Positions 28,202 through 37,077 of a stretch of 64,000 nucleotides of DNA are shown in pieces; the first letter of the stretch is position 1; the number at the start of each line of letters is the position of its first letter. Both the position numbers and the translations under genes were made by a program. The notes beneath the pieces are model-generated. The model had not been told where the DNA came from, did no database searches, and saw only the letters and a list, made by a program, of their open reading frames with translations. The stretch comes from Secundilactobacillus odoratitofui DSM 19909 = JCM 15043. GTDB lineage: Bacteria > Bacillota > Bacilli > Lactobacillales > Lactobacillaceae. The DNA lies in the NCBI RefSeq assembly GCF_001434895.1, contig NZ_AZEE01000025.1, forward strand, positions 1 through 64,000, read 5' to 3'.

Positions 28202-29482
28202 TTATTTAAACCGAGCTTCAACAGCACGAGCGTGGGCTTCAAGCCCTTCAACCCGAGCCAACGTTGTGATCGCCTTTTCCTCTTTCTTCAAGGCCGCTTT
28301 CGAATAGGTCACAAACTGAATTCGCTTCACAAAATCAGATACCCCAAGTGGTGAGAAGAACCGCGCAGTCCCACCAGTAGGTAAAATGTGATTGGGACCG
28401 GCCACATAATCACCAACCGGCTCCGAGGCGTTGAAGCCCAAGAAAACGGAGCCAGCGTTTTTAATTTGGTTCAAATATTGCATGGCATCGGCCAGCTCAA
28501 TTTCCAAGTGTTCTGGTGAAATGGCGTTCATAACTGTGAAAGCTTCATCAAGGTTATCAACCACAGCGATAAATCCTTTATTCGCAACTGATGCACTAGC
28601 AATTTCTCGTCTTGGTAAAGTTTCAAGTTGCCGATCAATTTCAGCACTCACTGCATCCGCAAAGGCCTCACTTGGTGTGACTAACATTGGGCGAGCTAAC
28701 TTATCGTGTTCGGCTTGTGATAGTAAGTCTGCAGCAACATTCTTTGCATCCGCACTGTCATCTGCAATTACGCCGATTTCAGAAGGTCCGGCAATCATAT
28801 CAATGTCCACTTGACCAAAGACCTGCTTTTTCGCTACAGCCACAAAAATATTACCTGGACCAGTGATTTTATCGACACGTGGTACACTCTGTGTCCCGTA
28901 CGCTAAGGCTGCAATTGCCTGCGCACCACCAATTTGATACACTTCATCGATGCCAGCAATTTTAGCCGCTGCTAACACAGCTTGGCCAATGCCATCCTTT
29001 TGTGGTGGCGTGACCATCACAATTTTTTCAACGCCCGCTAACTTGGCTGGAATCACGTTCATCAAAATCGATGATGGATAGGCTGCGGTACCACCTGGCA
29101 CGTATAGCCCGACTGCTGCCAAAGGGGTAATCTTTTCGCCACGCACAACACCGGGCTGTTCAGCGTCAACAAAACCATTTTGAATTTCTTTCTTGTGATA
29201 GCTGATAATGTTACTTTTAGCGAGGTTCAAGGCGTCGATCAATGATTGATCTGCGTTTTGATAAGCTTCATCAATCGCTGCCTGTGACACACGGAGGTCA
29301 TCCAGCTCAACTTGATCAAATTTTTGACTGTAAGCCTTTAGCGCCGCATCACCATTTTTAATGACATTAGCAATAATTTCCGAAACGGCCGCTTCAACTT
29401 CTGGCTGGTTAGCCTGTTGGTCGGTTTGACGATCAACTTGTTCTAGTAATTGTGAGAGGGTTTGATTTTTTAAAATTTTCAT
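28202..29482 (-). CDS. hisD: Histidinol dehydrogenase
   Basis: Two-step NAD oxidation of histidinol to histidine with zinc. At 426 residues it shows YVPGGTAAYPSSILM, GGAQAIAALAYGT, the zinc/catalytic region AGPSEIGVIAD, LLSQAEHDKLARP, and the general-base Glu-His pair in ISPEHLEIE, then GPNHILPTGGTARF. It overlaps hisG by 4 bp. Confidence 0.96.
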   Translation of the reverse strand: MKILKNQTLSQLLEQVDRQTDQQANQPEVEAAVSEIIANVIKNGDAALKAYSQKFDQVELDDLRVSQAAIDEAYQNADQSLIDALNLAKSNIISYHKKEIQNGFVDAEQPGVVRGEKITPLAAVGLYVPGGTAAYPSSILMNVIPAKLAGVEKIVMVTPPQKDGIGQAVLAAAKIAGIDEVYQIGGAQAIAALAYGTQSVPRVDKITGPGNIFVAVAKKQVFGQVDIDMIAGPSEIGVIADDSADAKNVAADLLSQAEHDKLARPMLVTPSEAFADAVSAEIDRQLETLPRREIASASVANKGFIAVVDNLDEAFTVMNAISPEHLEIELADAMQYLNQIKNAGSVFLGFNASEPVGDYVAGPNHILPTGGTARFFSPLGVSDFVKRIQFVTYSKAALKKEEKAITTLARVEGLEAHARAVEARFK

Positions 29483-30111
29483 TGCGCATTCACTCCTTGG
29501 GTTTGTTGTAAGGCATCAATTAAACTTCTAATCTGTGGTTGGTACTGTTTGAGCGCCAGTCGATTCACGACTAACTTAGTGCTAACGGGCTGCAACTCCG
29601 CGTAGACGTGCAGGTTATTTTCCTTCAGCGTCGTGCCCGTTTCGGTGATATCAACGATGGCATCCGCTAAGCCAATTAACGGTGCCAATTCCACGGAACC
29701 TTCAATTTTGATAATTTCAACATCTTCGCCAATACTTTGAAAGTAACGTTTAGTGATATTCGGATATTTGGTTGCAATAATTTTTCGGCTAACTTGCTGT
29801 GGATCGAAGTCACTTGTGGAGGCGAGAACGAAACGACAGCGACCGACGCCTAAATCCAGCATGGCGTACTGTGGATTACGTTGCTCGTCTAAAATATCGC
29901 TCCCGACGATACCAAGCTGCACCGCGCCACTGTTGAGATATGTTAAAACGTCGGGACCCTTCACCAAAATAGTTTCGTAAACGGGATCTTCATCAAAAAT
30001 CAACCGCCGCCCCTTGCTGCGAATGCCAGAACAATCAATGCCACTGGCTTCCAGTAACGGCACAACTTGTTGTTCCACGCGGCCCTTAGTTAACGCTATC
30101 TTAATTGGCAT
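29479..30111 (-). CDS. hisG: ATP phosphoribosyltransferase, short form
   Basis: Commits PRPP and ATP to histidine synthesis. The 210-residue short form lacks the C-terminal regulatory domain and needs HisZ. Motifs: IALTKGRV, GADVL-like GPDVLTYL, VGRCRFVLAS and the PRPP loop DAIVDITETGTTLKEN. It starts 4 bp after hisZ. Confidence 0.95.
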   Translation of the reverse strand: MPIKIALTKGRVEQQVVPLLEASGIDCSGIRSKGRRLIFDEDPVYETILVKGPDVLTYLNSGAVQLGIVGSDILDEQRNPQYAMLDLGVGRCRFVLASTSDFDPQQVSRKIIATKYPNITKRYFQSIGEDVEIIKIEGSVELAPLIGLADAIVDITETGTTLKENNLHVYAELQPVSTKLVVNRLALKQYQPQIRSLIDALQQTQGVNAQ

Positions 30112-30115
30112 TTGC

Positions 30116-31255
30116 TCACCTGCTTTCTGTTAAATCAATCAGTTGCTTGGCGGTGCTAACGGCAATTCGTTCTGCTTCCTCACGACTGTCCGCCAAACAT
30201 AACGTACTATTTGGTGTTCTTGCTAAGGTTGCTTCAGCTAGTTGCCATTGATCAGCATCAAAGTAGATCAAGGTTTGGGGCGGTGTTGCGGGTGTTGCCA
30301 CCTTGTCAGCCAGGGCATCAACGTCAAAGGCCAACCCAACAGCCGGCTCCTTGACCTGTTGGAAACTCTTCAAGAGGTCATCGTAGCGACCACCACTAAA
30401 TAAGTAATCCGACGCGTTTTGCGTATACCCTCGGAAAGCCATTCCCGTGTAATAACGTTGCGGTGACGGAATGCTGAGGTCTAATACCACTCGTTGCGAT
30501 GGTGCTTGCTGCTTAAGGAAAGCCGCAGTCGCCTTTAAATCATCAATCACCGGGGTTAAGGCAGGAATCGCTGGTAATTTGGCAACGACTTTCATCACGT
30601 CATCGAATTCACCGAACAACCAGGGCCATTCAGCTAAAAACGGACCAAACGGTGTCTTTGCCAGTAGCGCTGAAATTTGCTGATAAGTCGTTAGATTCTT
30701 TGCAAATAGTGCTTGTTGCAACGCTTGTTTCGTTGGCGTTGGTACTGGCAGTGCTTCAAGGACGCTCGCAACGAACCGGGCATCGCTGAGTTCTAACGTC
30801 ATTTCAGTGACACCAGTTTCGCGACAACCTGCTAACGCAATCATCAATGATTCCCATTCGCCCTTAAGACCACCATAGCCGACCAACTCGAAGCCGGCCT
30901 CGCTGATCTGGTTATAGCTGCCGGATAACTGTTTCTTGACCCGAAAAACGTCGCCGCTGTAATACCACTTAGCGGGTAGCTCCACACCAGTCGTACTCAA
31001 CATCCGTGCCACTGGTAACGTCAAATCAGGCCGCAGTACCAAGGCTTCACCTTGCTCATCCAACAACTGATACGCGCGGTTGTTTGTGAGATTCAACGGT
31101 TTAAATACATCCGCGTATTCCAAGATTGGTGTGGTGAGTTTTTCAAACCCGCGTTGCTTTAAGATGGCCAGTAGCTTTGCGGTAATCTGTTCCTTCACCG
31201 CGGCTCTGGGACCAAATTCATCTCGCGTCCCACTTGGTAAATTTCGATTTTTCAT
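30116..31255 (-). CDS. hisZ: ATP phosphoribosyltransferase regulatory subunit
   Basis: A histidyl-tRNA-synthetase-like paralogue that forms the octameric HisZG complex and carries feedback control. It has class II motifs (TTPILEYADVF, LRPDLTLPVARM, a C-terminal GGRYDDLLKSF) but no anticodon domain, about 379 residues. First gene of the operon, behind a T-box. Start: ATG 31255 has AGGGG about 6 nt upstream; an in-frame GTG at 31261 is too close to the RBS. Confidence 0.93.
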   Translation of the reverse strand: MKNRNLPSGTRDEFGPRAAVKEQITAKLLAILKQRGFEKLTTPILEYADVFKPLNLTNNRAYQLLDEQGEALVLRPDLTLPVARMLSTTGVELPAKWYYSGDVFRVKKQLSGSYNQISEAGFELVGYGGLKGEWESLMIALAGCRETGVTEMTLELSDARFVASVLEALPVPTPTKQALQQALFAKNLTTYQQISALLAKTPFGPFLAEWPWLFGEFDDVMKVVAKLPAIPALTPVIDDLKATAAFLKQQAPSQRVVLDLSIPSPQRYYTGMAFRGYTQNASDYLFSGGRYDDLLKSFQQVKEPAVGLAFDVDALADKVATPATPPQTLIYFDADQWQLAEATLARTPNSTLCLADSREEAERIAVSTAKQLIDLTESR

Positions 31256-31294
31256 TGTCACGCCCCTTTTCGACCATCGCTGTGTTTAGAAAAT

Positions 31295-31545
31295 AAAAAA
31301 GTCCTCGCAAACTAACTTAATAGTTTACGAGGACGATATAATCGCGGTTCCACCTCAATTTGCCGACACCTCACGATGCCAACCTTACGTTGCCAATAAC
31401 TAGTCGTCGAAGCCCACTTCGAGAACAGTTACGGTAACCCTGATAACGCTAAACATGCGGAGGGGCTTACTTTATTCAGCCCATCAGTTCATAGAGGTGT
31501 TTCACGGTATCAATGGTCTGGTTCACACCGGCCCAAACTCTCTTA
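31295..31545 (-). promoter_or_regulatory. T-box leader with His (CAC) specifier before hisZ
   Basis: On the minus strand: Stem I begins AGAGAG (31543-31538) and its 3' side reads GTGAAA-CAC-CTCT, placing the specifier CAC (His) at 31499-31497. The T-box core GAGGTGGAACCGCG lies at about 31356-31343. The terminator stem GTCCTCGTAAACTA with its complement is at 31334-31301, then TTTTTT. Uncharged tRNA-His should stabilise the antiterminator. The UGGN base is A, which would need U73 for a standard pair. Confidence 0.9.
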
Positions 31546-31713
31546 ACATTGACTCACCGTTACTTTTTCTAATCACAACTTTATTTTGTCATTTAGTTTT
31601 AATTTATGAGTTAAATTTACCACCAAATTCTAATTTGTCAACTGATTTTTCTTAAAAATAATCAAGTTACATTTTAAATTCCGGATAATCATAACTCGTT
31701 TGACTGCCACTCC

Positions 31714-31877
31714 GATTACCAGTGGTGACTAGCTGCTGTGGGACCGGCTTCAGCCACGACATGTCTTACGCCTCGTTGATGATCCTTGAAGTTCACAAGT
31801 CTCATCAACGTCCAGTGTTTGTAAGTGCTAAAGCACTAACAAACACTTGTCACTGCAGCTAACCACCGCTGGTAACC
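31714..31877 (+). repeat. Structured intergenic element, alpha subtype (left member of pair 4)
   Basis: P1 arms are 31714-31736 and 31855-31877 (ATTACCAG...AGCTGC with GCAGCT...CTGGTAAC). P3 GTTGATGA/TCATCAAC and P4 AGTGTTTGT/ACAAACACT are perfect and differ from every other alpha copy by paired changes. Confidence 0.85.
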
Positions 31878-32009
31878 TTCGTTCTCGTCAGGTAATGTAA
31901 AATCTTATTACATATCTGTCCAGGCCATTGGAATCGAGACGTACAACTTCAGCGTACATTTCAAACCAAAATTTCTAGCAGCCTTCGTCCACTGCATCAG
32001 TCAGAGATG

Positions 32010-32165
32010 GTCAACTCGGTCGGTTGTTGCTGTGAAACGATTGGTGGTTTTCACCAATCGGGGACAAGTCTAAGACGAGCAATGGTTTTGGCTCGGCTTA
32101 GACTTGAGGTCCGAGACCGCCGTTTGGCTCGGACCGGCCCCATAGCGGTAACCGACCGAGTTGAC
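32010..32165 (-). repeat. Structured intergenic element, gamma subtype (right member of pair 4)
   Basis: P1 arms are 32165-32144 and 32031-32010 (minus strand GTCAACTCGGTCGGTTACCGCT, complement with G-T pairs). P2 is GGTCCGAG/CTCGGACC, P3 CAAGTCTAAGCCGAGC with GCTCGTCTTAGACTTG, P4 GATTGGTG/CACCAATC. It begins 37 bp after the stop of the ABC ATPase gene, with no separate terminator between. Confidence 0.85.
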
Positions 32166-32201
32166 TACCGAAGGCGAAAGTCACAACTTGAACTTATTAA
32201 A

Positions 32202-32972
32202 TTATGATGCCGCAACTTGGTCCTTAGCACCAAAATTAAGTTTATCTTGAATCTGCTGACGGAACTTCAAGAACTCATCAGAAGTCCGCTGACGTGGATA
32301 AGGCAACGGATTCGTCACAATTTCCTTAATTTGACCAGGTCGCGGCGTCATTACAATAATCCGATTAGATAGGTAAACCGCCTCATCAATATCGTGGGTC
32401 ACCAGAATCATCGTGGTTTTGGTTTGTTGCCAAACCCGGTAAATCACATTTTGAATATCCGCCCGCGTAAAGGCGTCTAGGGCACCCATTGGCTCATCCA
32501 GCAATAACAGCTCGGGATGCATAATAATCGACCGTGCCAAAGCAGCTCGCTGTGCCATCCCACCAGAAACTTGATGTGGGAATGCCGATTCGAAGCCCTT
32601 GAGGCCCATTAAATCAATGTATTGATCAACGAGGGCTTGATCAAAATGTCTGCCCTGGGTTACGCGTAATCCGGCACTGATATTGTCTCGAATCGAAAAC
32701 CAGGGAAATAAACTACCATGTTGGAAAACATAGCCACGTGAGACATCTGGTTTAGTAACCAACTTGTCGTTAACTTTAACGGTCCCCGACTCTGGTTGAT
32801 CCAGTCCTGAAATCAAGCGCAGCAGCGTTGTCTTGCCACAACCTGATGGCCCAATCAGCGATACGAACTCGCCGGGTTCCACATCAAAATTAATATTGTT
32901 TAAAACCGGTACTCGTTGGCCGTTGTTATCAGTCAGAATTCGGTTTACAGCTTTAACCTCTAATAAACTCAT
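32202..32972 (-). CDS. ABC transporter ATP-binding protein, SsuB/TauB type
   Basis: The 256-residue protein has Walker A GPSGCGKTT (about 40-48), the signature SGGMAQRAALARS (about 137-149), Walker B LLLLDEPMGALD and the switch His in LVTHDIDEAVYLS. It belongs with importers of nitrate, sulfonate, taurine and pyrimidine-precursor type. It is the last of three genes under the Met-type T-box, 12 bp after the permease gene. Confidence 0.9.
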   Translation of the reverse strand: MSLLEVKAVNRILTDNNGQRVPVLNNINFDVEPGEFVSLIGPSGCGKTTLLRLISGLDQPESGTVKVNDKLVTKPDVSRGYVFQHGSLFPWFSIRDNISAGLRVTQGRHFDQALVDQYIDLMGLKGFESAFPHQVSGGMAQRAALARSIIMHPELLLLDEPMGALDAFTRADIQNVIYRVWQQTKTTMILVTHDIDEAVYLSNRIIVMTPRPGQIKEIVTNPLPYPRQRTSDEFLKFRQQIQDKLNFGAKDQVAAS

Positions 32973-32984
32973 TGTCGTTCCTCC

Positions 32985-33992
32985 CTAACGTCCGGCATCG
33001 CGCCACCGGAGCAATCGTGCTTCTACTTTATTAATGACGGCAAAAATGACTGAGAACAGGAGTGCCATGATTGCGATGGCCGCATAAACTTGCGTGTAAT
33101 TACCGACACCCTTCGCCCAGTTGATGTACCAGCCGAGGCCAACCTTGGCGCCAATCATTTCAGAAATCACTAACATGGTGAACGAGAGGCCCATCGCCGT
33201 GAAGACACCGATAAAGATGCTTGGTAGCGCACCTGGAATAACAATTTTACGCACAATTTGAAACTCACTGAAGCCCAGTGTTTTGGCGGATTCAAAATAA
33301 TCCTTCGAGATGCCCTGTACGCCACCAATTGTCATAAAGGCAACTGGGAACCACACAGAAAACGCGATTAGAAATACTTCCGCCATATAGCTGGTCGGAA
33401 AAATCACCATTGTCAATGGCATCCAAGCTGCGGCCGGAATAATCCCAATGACTTTCAAATAGGGAAAAGCCCAGTAATTAAACTGCCGATAGCGACCCAT
33501 GAAGAGGCCTAAGAAGACCCCAAGTAATGTCCCAACGACAAAGCTCACCGCCCAAAGGCCAAGTGACGACAACGTTGATTCCCACAGTAGTTTGGCATCC
33601 TCGTGAATTTGCTGCAATATTTGAGCAAAGCTAACAAAAAACGGTAGCGCCATTAATGCAAATTTTTCGGTAATTAAATCTTGTATGATGAGCAAGATAC
33701 CAATTGAACTATTAAGCTGTGCAAAGTGGCCACTATAACTCCGAACGCCACCGTGGGTCACCTGTCCGATGACGTAAACAATGATCAAATAAGCGATGTA
33801 GGCCCCTAAAAACCAGTGATAATACCGATTATCGACGGTTTCTTGCGTGGGTACTAGAGCGTTTTCCAAATAAGCCAGTGCGATAGTCAACACGCTAAAC
33901 ACGTTCCAGCCAATTGACCATTTTTTCCAATAATTGCGTTCACGCTCGTGCTGTTGAATCAGCTGACGTTCTTGTTTTACTGACGATTGCAT
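32985..33992 (-). CDS. ABC transporter permease, SsuC/TauC type
   Basis: The 335-residue protein has the BPD-transporter domain in the second half, with the EAA-like loop YFESAKTLGFSEFQIVRKIVIPGALPSIF (about 235-265). About 100 residues at the N-terminus add two or three extra membrane helices not present in typical SsuC (about 250-260 residues). It lies 24 bp after the binding protein gene. The substrate is unknown. Confidence 0.87.
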   Translation of the reverse strand: MQSSVKQERQLIQQHERERNYWKKWSIGWNVFSVLTIALAYLENALVPTQETVDNRYYHWFLGAYIAYLIIVYVIGQVTHGGVRSYSGHFAQLNSSIGILLIIQDLITEKFALMALPFFVSFAQILQQIHEDAKLLWESTLSSLGLWAVSFVVGTLLGVFLGLFMGRYRQFNYWAFPYLKVIGIIPAAAWMPLTMVIFPTSYMAEVFLIAFSVWFPVAFMTIGGVQGISKDYFESAKTLGFSEFQIVRKIVIPGALPSIFIGVFTAMGLSFTMLVISEMIGAKVGLGWYINWAKGVGNYTQVYAAIAIMALLFSVIFAVINKVEARLLRWRDAGR

Positions 33993-34016
33993 GTGAAGAC
34001 TCCTTTAGCGAATAGA

Positions 34017-35057
34017 CTAGTTCAACTTGGGATTCCAGTAAGCCTGCTTCAATAATTGCTTGTTGTTCGTGTCCTTCTTCAGGTAACCGGCTTGCTTGAG
34101 CTGTTGAATGTAATAACTTAGGTCCGACTTGCCCTTCTTAAGGTTCAAGTCAAAGTGTTCGTCTTTCAAAATCTGGGTAACGTTTTTAACGTTAATAAAC
34201 TTGGTCTTTGAGACATAGCCCTTGTTCAACTCAATCTTGGCAGTTTCTTCTGGATGCTTGTTGATCCAATCAGCAGCTTCCTTGTATGATTTCACAACGG
34301 CCTTAGCTTTGGCTGGGTTCTCCTTGATCAGCTTGTTAGAGAGATACAAGTAACAGCATGACCCTTGCTTCTTCATCCCCATAGCGGCCATTTTGTTGCT
34401 ACCTGAATAATTGTTGTTATCAATGATTGCTTTGAAGCCATCCTGTTTTTGGGCTTGATAAGCGTATGGATCAACTGTCCCAACTGCATCTATTTCACCC
34501 TTTTGAGCTGCCTTGGCCAGTAAATCGGTGCTGTAAACTTTCCACGTCACGTCCTTCTTCGGATCAATGCCAGCGTGTTGTAGCGCAATCGAGGTCACGT
34601 ACTGGGGTGTTGATCCTTGGGCTGGAATACCAATCGTCTTGCCCTTTAAGTCTTTGACGCTCTTGATACTTGAGTTTTTAGGGACCAACAACTTGATACA
34701 ACCTTGGTGAATGCCACCAGCCGCCTTAATTTGAGCACCGTTTTGAATGGCGGGTAAATATTGAAAATCACCGTTTTGGGCATCGTATTTACCACTAGCG
34801 AAACCGGCTTCCAAGTCGCTGATATCCCGTGGATTGGCCACAATCTTGGCCTTAATTCCATTTTTCTTGAAGAACCCTTTTTCATATGCAATGTAGTTCG
34901 GCGCGTTACAAATCGAACCATCCTTCGCTGGGATCGTAACCGTCCCATACTTGTAGGTGCTACTCTTGCCTGCGGTTGACTGATTGCCACAACCTGCAAG
35001 CACGCTTCCCAATGCTAAAACACCAACTAAACTTAACAATGTCTTACCAATTCTCAT
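34017..35057 (-). CDS. ABC transporter substrate-binding lipoprotein, NMT1/SsuA-like
   Basis: The 346-residue protein begins MRIGKTLLSLVGVLALG with lipobox LAGC, so it is a lipoprotein. The mature part is a type II periplasmic-binding fold (NAPNYIAYEKGFFKK, DLKGKTIGIPAQGS, EIDAVGTVDPYA). ATG 35057 is preceded by AGGGAGG (35073-35067). An in-frame extension to 35120 would run through the T-box terminator and is rejected. Control by a Met-specifier T-box suggests methionine or a sulfur-containing precursor as ligand (inference). Confidence 0.88.
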   Translation of the reverse strand: MRIGKTLLSLVGVLALGSVLAGCGNQSTAGKSSTYKYGTVTIPAKDGSICNAPNYIAYEKGFFKKNGIKAKIVANPRDISDLEAGFASGKYDAQNGDFQYLPAIQNGAQIKAAGGIHQGCIKLLVPKNSSIKSVKDLKGKTIGIPAQGSTPQYVTSIALQHAGIDPKKDVTWKVYSTDLLAKAAQKGEIDAVGTVDPYAYQAQKQDGFKAIIDNNNYSGSNKMAAMGMKKQGSCCYLYLSNKLIKENPAKAKAVVKSYKEAADWINKHPEETAKIELNKGYVSKTKFINVKNVTQILKDEHFDLNLKKGKSDLSYYIQQLKQAGYLKKDTNNKQLLKQAYWNPKLN

Positions 35058-35077
35058 ACCCAATAACCTCCCTAAAA

Positions 35078-35420
35078 TAAAAAAAGTCGTCCTCGTATCG
35101 TTACGATACAAGGACGACAAAGTCGCGTTACCACCTTAAATTTAAACACATTTCACAATGTGTTCCTTAGAGGTACTGTCTTTTACAGTCGATCAACGCC
35201 ACCCTCCTTGTACTTCGGAGGCCAACCAACGTTGAGCAGTGCATCACAATACCCGCCCGCTGTAACGGGCGGACCCGTTGATGACTAATTGTTCGCCATC
35301 AAATGACGATAAGACCATATTCACCACGTCACATTGGCTGGTTCACATCAACCCCAGCTCTCTAAGCAATGCGTTATGGTTACTCAACTTACCATTGTCA
35401 AAATGTATAAAATTAGGCTT
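35078..35420 (-). promoter_or_regulatory. T-box leader, probable Met (ATG) specifier, before the ABC importer
   Basis: Stem I begins AGAGAG (35363-35358). Its 3' part reads GTGAAT-ATG-GTCT, which aligns position by position with GTGAAA-CAC-CTCT in the His T-box at 31.5 kb, so the specifier is ATG (35318-35316). The T-box core AAGGTGGTAACGCGA is at about 35137-35123; UGGU fits A73 of tRNA-Met. The terminator stem GTCGTCCT(T/C)GTATCG is at 35118-35086, then a T run. Confidence 0.82.
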
Positions 35421-35471
35421 AAAACTTGAATATACATTAAATTATAATTAGAAAATTTGAGTTGTCAATAG

Positions 35472-36314
35472 CTATTTTTCATTTAGCATGGCAGCTAACG
35501 TATGAAAGCCGTGCCCAACTTCCGCGATACTGTGTGCATCTGAGCCAAACACTAACGGAATTTGCAGCCGTTGAGCAAGTTGGACGGTTGGTAAATCTGG
35601 GTAGACTTCATTACAAAATGGTTTGTAAAGACCGGCCGCGTTGTAATCTAATTGGCGACCTTGTTGTGAGATTAAAGTCAGCAACTGTCCTAAAACCGCC
35701 TGTGTGTCAGCATCGTACGTCCGAGGTAAGTAAAAATAGTCTTGAAACTTGCGAATGAGCGTGATGTGACCAATGCGCTTGGGTGCAAACGGTCCTAGGT
35801 CAGTGGAAACAGCTTCAATCAGGGCGTTAAAATACTGTTGGTACAGAGTCTGCCCATCCGCAGCATTGGCTAATAAACCACGTTCAAAATCTGGCATCGT
35901 ATCATCCACACACCAAAAATGATCGTCTGTCCCCTGCATAAAGTGAACTGACAAAATGTTGTCGCTAGTTTGTGGCCCATACTCATTCATGAAATCACGG
36001 GTCCAGGCGACGTGATGTGGTAAAAAGTCGAGTTCAAAGCCAACGTTAATTTGAATTTGATCCCCGTATTTTGCCTGCATCTGCCGGCATTTTTTGAAAT
36101 ACGCAGGTAAATCAGACATCTTCATCGAGGCCTCAGTAAGACCAGTCTCATTTCCCGCATACTCCGCTTTAAAATCATCAGGTAGTGGGGCATGCTCAGT
36201 AATGCTATACGTCTCAAAGCCTAATTTAATCGCCTTTTGAATCATTTGTTCAACATCGTCGCCGCTACCGTGTGGACAAAATTCAGTATGTGAATGGCCT
36301 TCTTTTTTTAACAT
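35472..36314 (-). CDS. hisJ: Histidinol-phosphatase, PHP family
   Basis: Dephosphorylates histidinol phosphate, the one step missing from the his operon. The 280-residue PHP-domain protein has GHSHTEFCPHG (metal His residues), SITEHAPLP, GFELDF, SVHF and the C-terminal FGSDAHSIAEVGHGF. ATG 36314 has AAGGAGA 7 nt upstream; the longer in-frame start at 36356 lacks an RBS. It is a separate transcription unit; I see no T-box in the 160 bp before it. Confidence 0.92.
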   Translation of the reverse strand: MLKKEGHSHTEFCPHGSGDDVEQMIQKAIKLGFETYSITEHAPLPDDFKAEYAGNETGLTEASMKMSDLPAYFKKCRQMQAKYGDQIQINVGFELDFLPHHVAWTRDFMNEYGPQTSDNILSVHFMQGTDDHFWCVDDTMPDFERGLLANAADGQTLYQQYFNALIEAVSTDLGPFAPKRIGHITLIRKFQDYFYLPRTYDADTQAVLGQLLTLISQQGRQLDYNAAGLYKPFCNEVYPDLPTVQLAQRLQIPLVFGSDAHSIAEVGHGFHTLAAMLNEK

Positions 36315-36474
36315 GTCGTTTCTCCTTCGCGTGCGTTTGCTATACTTATACCACAAAATATGGCCAAGGATCTTCTTTTATGCAATTTTATAAAAGTCGC
36401 CCCACCCAATGCGAAAAATTGTTATAATAAGCAAGACGTCTCATCAGATTTTCATTTTTGAAGGAGGTGCTAGC

Positions 36475-37065
36475 ATGCCAATCGAACCAAGCATGACCGT
36501 TGCTAAAAGTATTGCGCCAGACGGTGACTTTATCAATCTACAAAAAATCGATGATAGTATCATTGTTGATTTAAAATACGCCACTGAAGACAACTTTACT
36601 GGCCAAGTGATTTATCAATTTCAAACTGCGGTTGCTCGTGTGGGGACCGCTCGTAAACTCGGCATTGCAGCACAATTATTTAAGGCACAGGGCTACCGAA
36701 TCAAAATTTGGGATGCATATCGTCCAACTGTAGCGCAACAACGACTGTACGATGTTTATCCTGATGATACTTGGGTGGCCACGCCCAACCCCAACTACAG
36801 CCACGAAAAAGGTGTTACCTTTGATATGACGCTCACCGATCTTGATGGCCACGAACTGAACATGCAGAGTGGCTTTGATGATTTCTCTGACCGCGCCAAA
36901 CGCAATTACCATCGCACCCCTGAACAAGAACGCAATTACCAATTACTCAACACCATTATGACTAAGGCCGATTTTCACGGCTACGAAAATGAATGGTGGG
37001 ATTTTATGGACAATGATGCGGATGCCTACGGACCATCGCAAGTTGATCCAAATGATTATCGTTAA
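36475..37065 (+). CDS. VanX-family D-alanyl-D-alanine dipeptidase
   Basis: The 196-residue zinc peptidase has the substrate Arg in WDAYRP (79-84) and the SxHxxGxxxD motif as SHEKGVTFD, with His110 and Asp117 as zinc ligands. The ExWH motif is EWWD: Glu173 is kept but the third zinc ligand His is Asp176. ATG 36475 follows AAGGAGG; an upstream in-frame start at 36409 has no RBS. It sits 12 bp before the DmpA-like gene, so the two form an operon for D-amino-acid or unusual peptides (inference). Many lactobacilli are naturally vancomycin resistant, and such enzymes also serve peptidoglycan recycling. Confidence 0.85.
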   Translation: MPIEPSMTVAKSIAPDGDFINLQKIDDSIIVDLKYATEDNFTGQVIYQFQTAVARVGTARKLGIAAQLFKAQGYRIKIWDAYRPTVAQQRLYDVYPDDTWVATPNPNYSHEKGVTFDMTLTDLDGHELNMQSGFDDFSDRAKRNYHRTPEQERNYQLLNTIMTKADFHGYENEWWDFMDNDADAYGPSQVDPNDYR

Positions 37066-37077
37066 GGAGGCTTCATT

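Noticed and set aside
30116-31255. hisZ as a second histidyl-tRNA synthetase (hisS)
   Set aside because: It lacks the anticodon-binding domain and sits in the his operon next to short-form hisG, the standard context of hisZ.
35058-35120. N-terminal extension of the ABC substrate-binding protein
   Set aside because: It would be translated from the T-box terminator hairpin; the clear RBS and lipoprotein signal peptide start at 35057.
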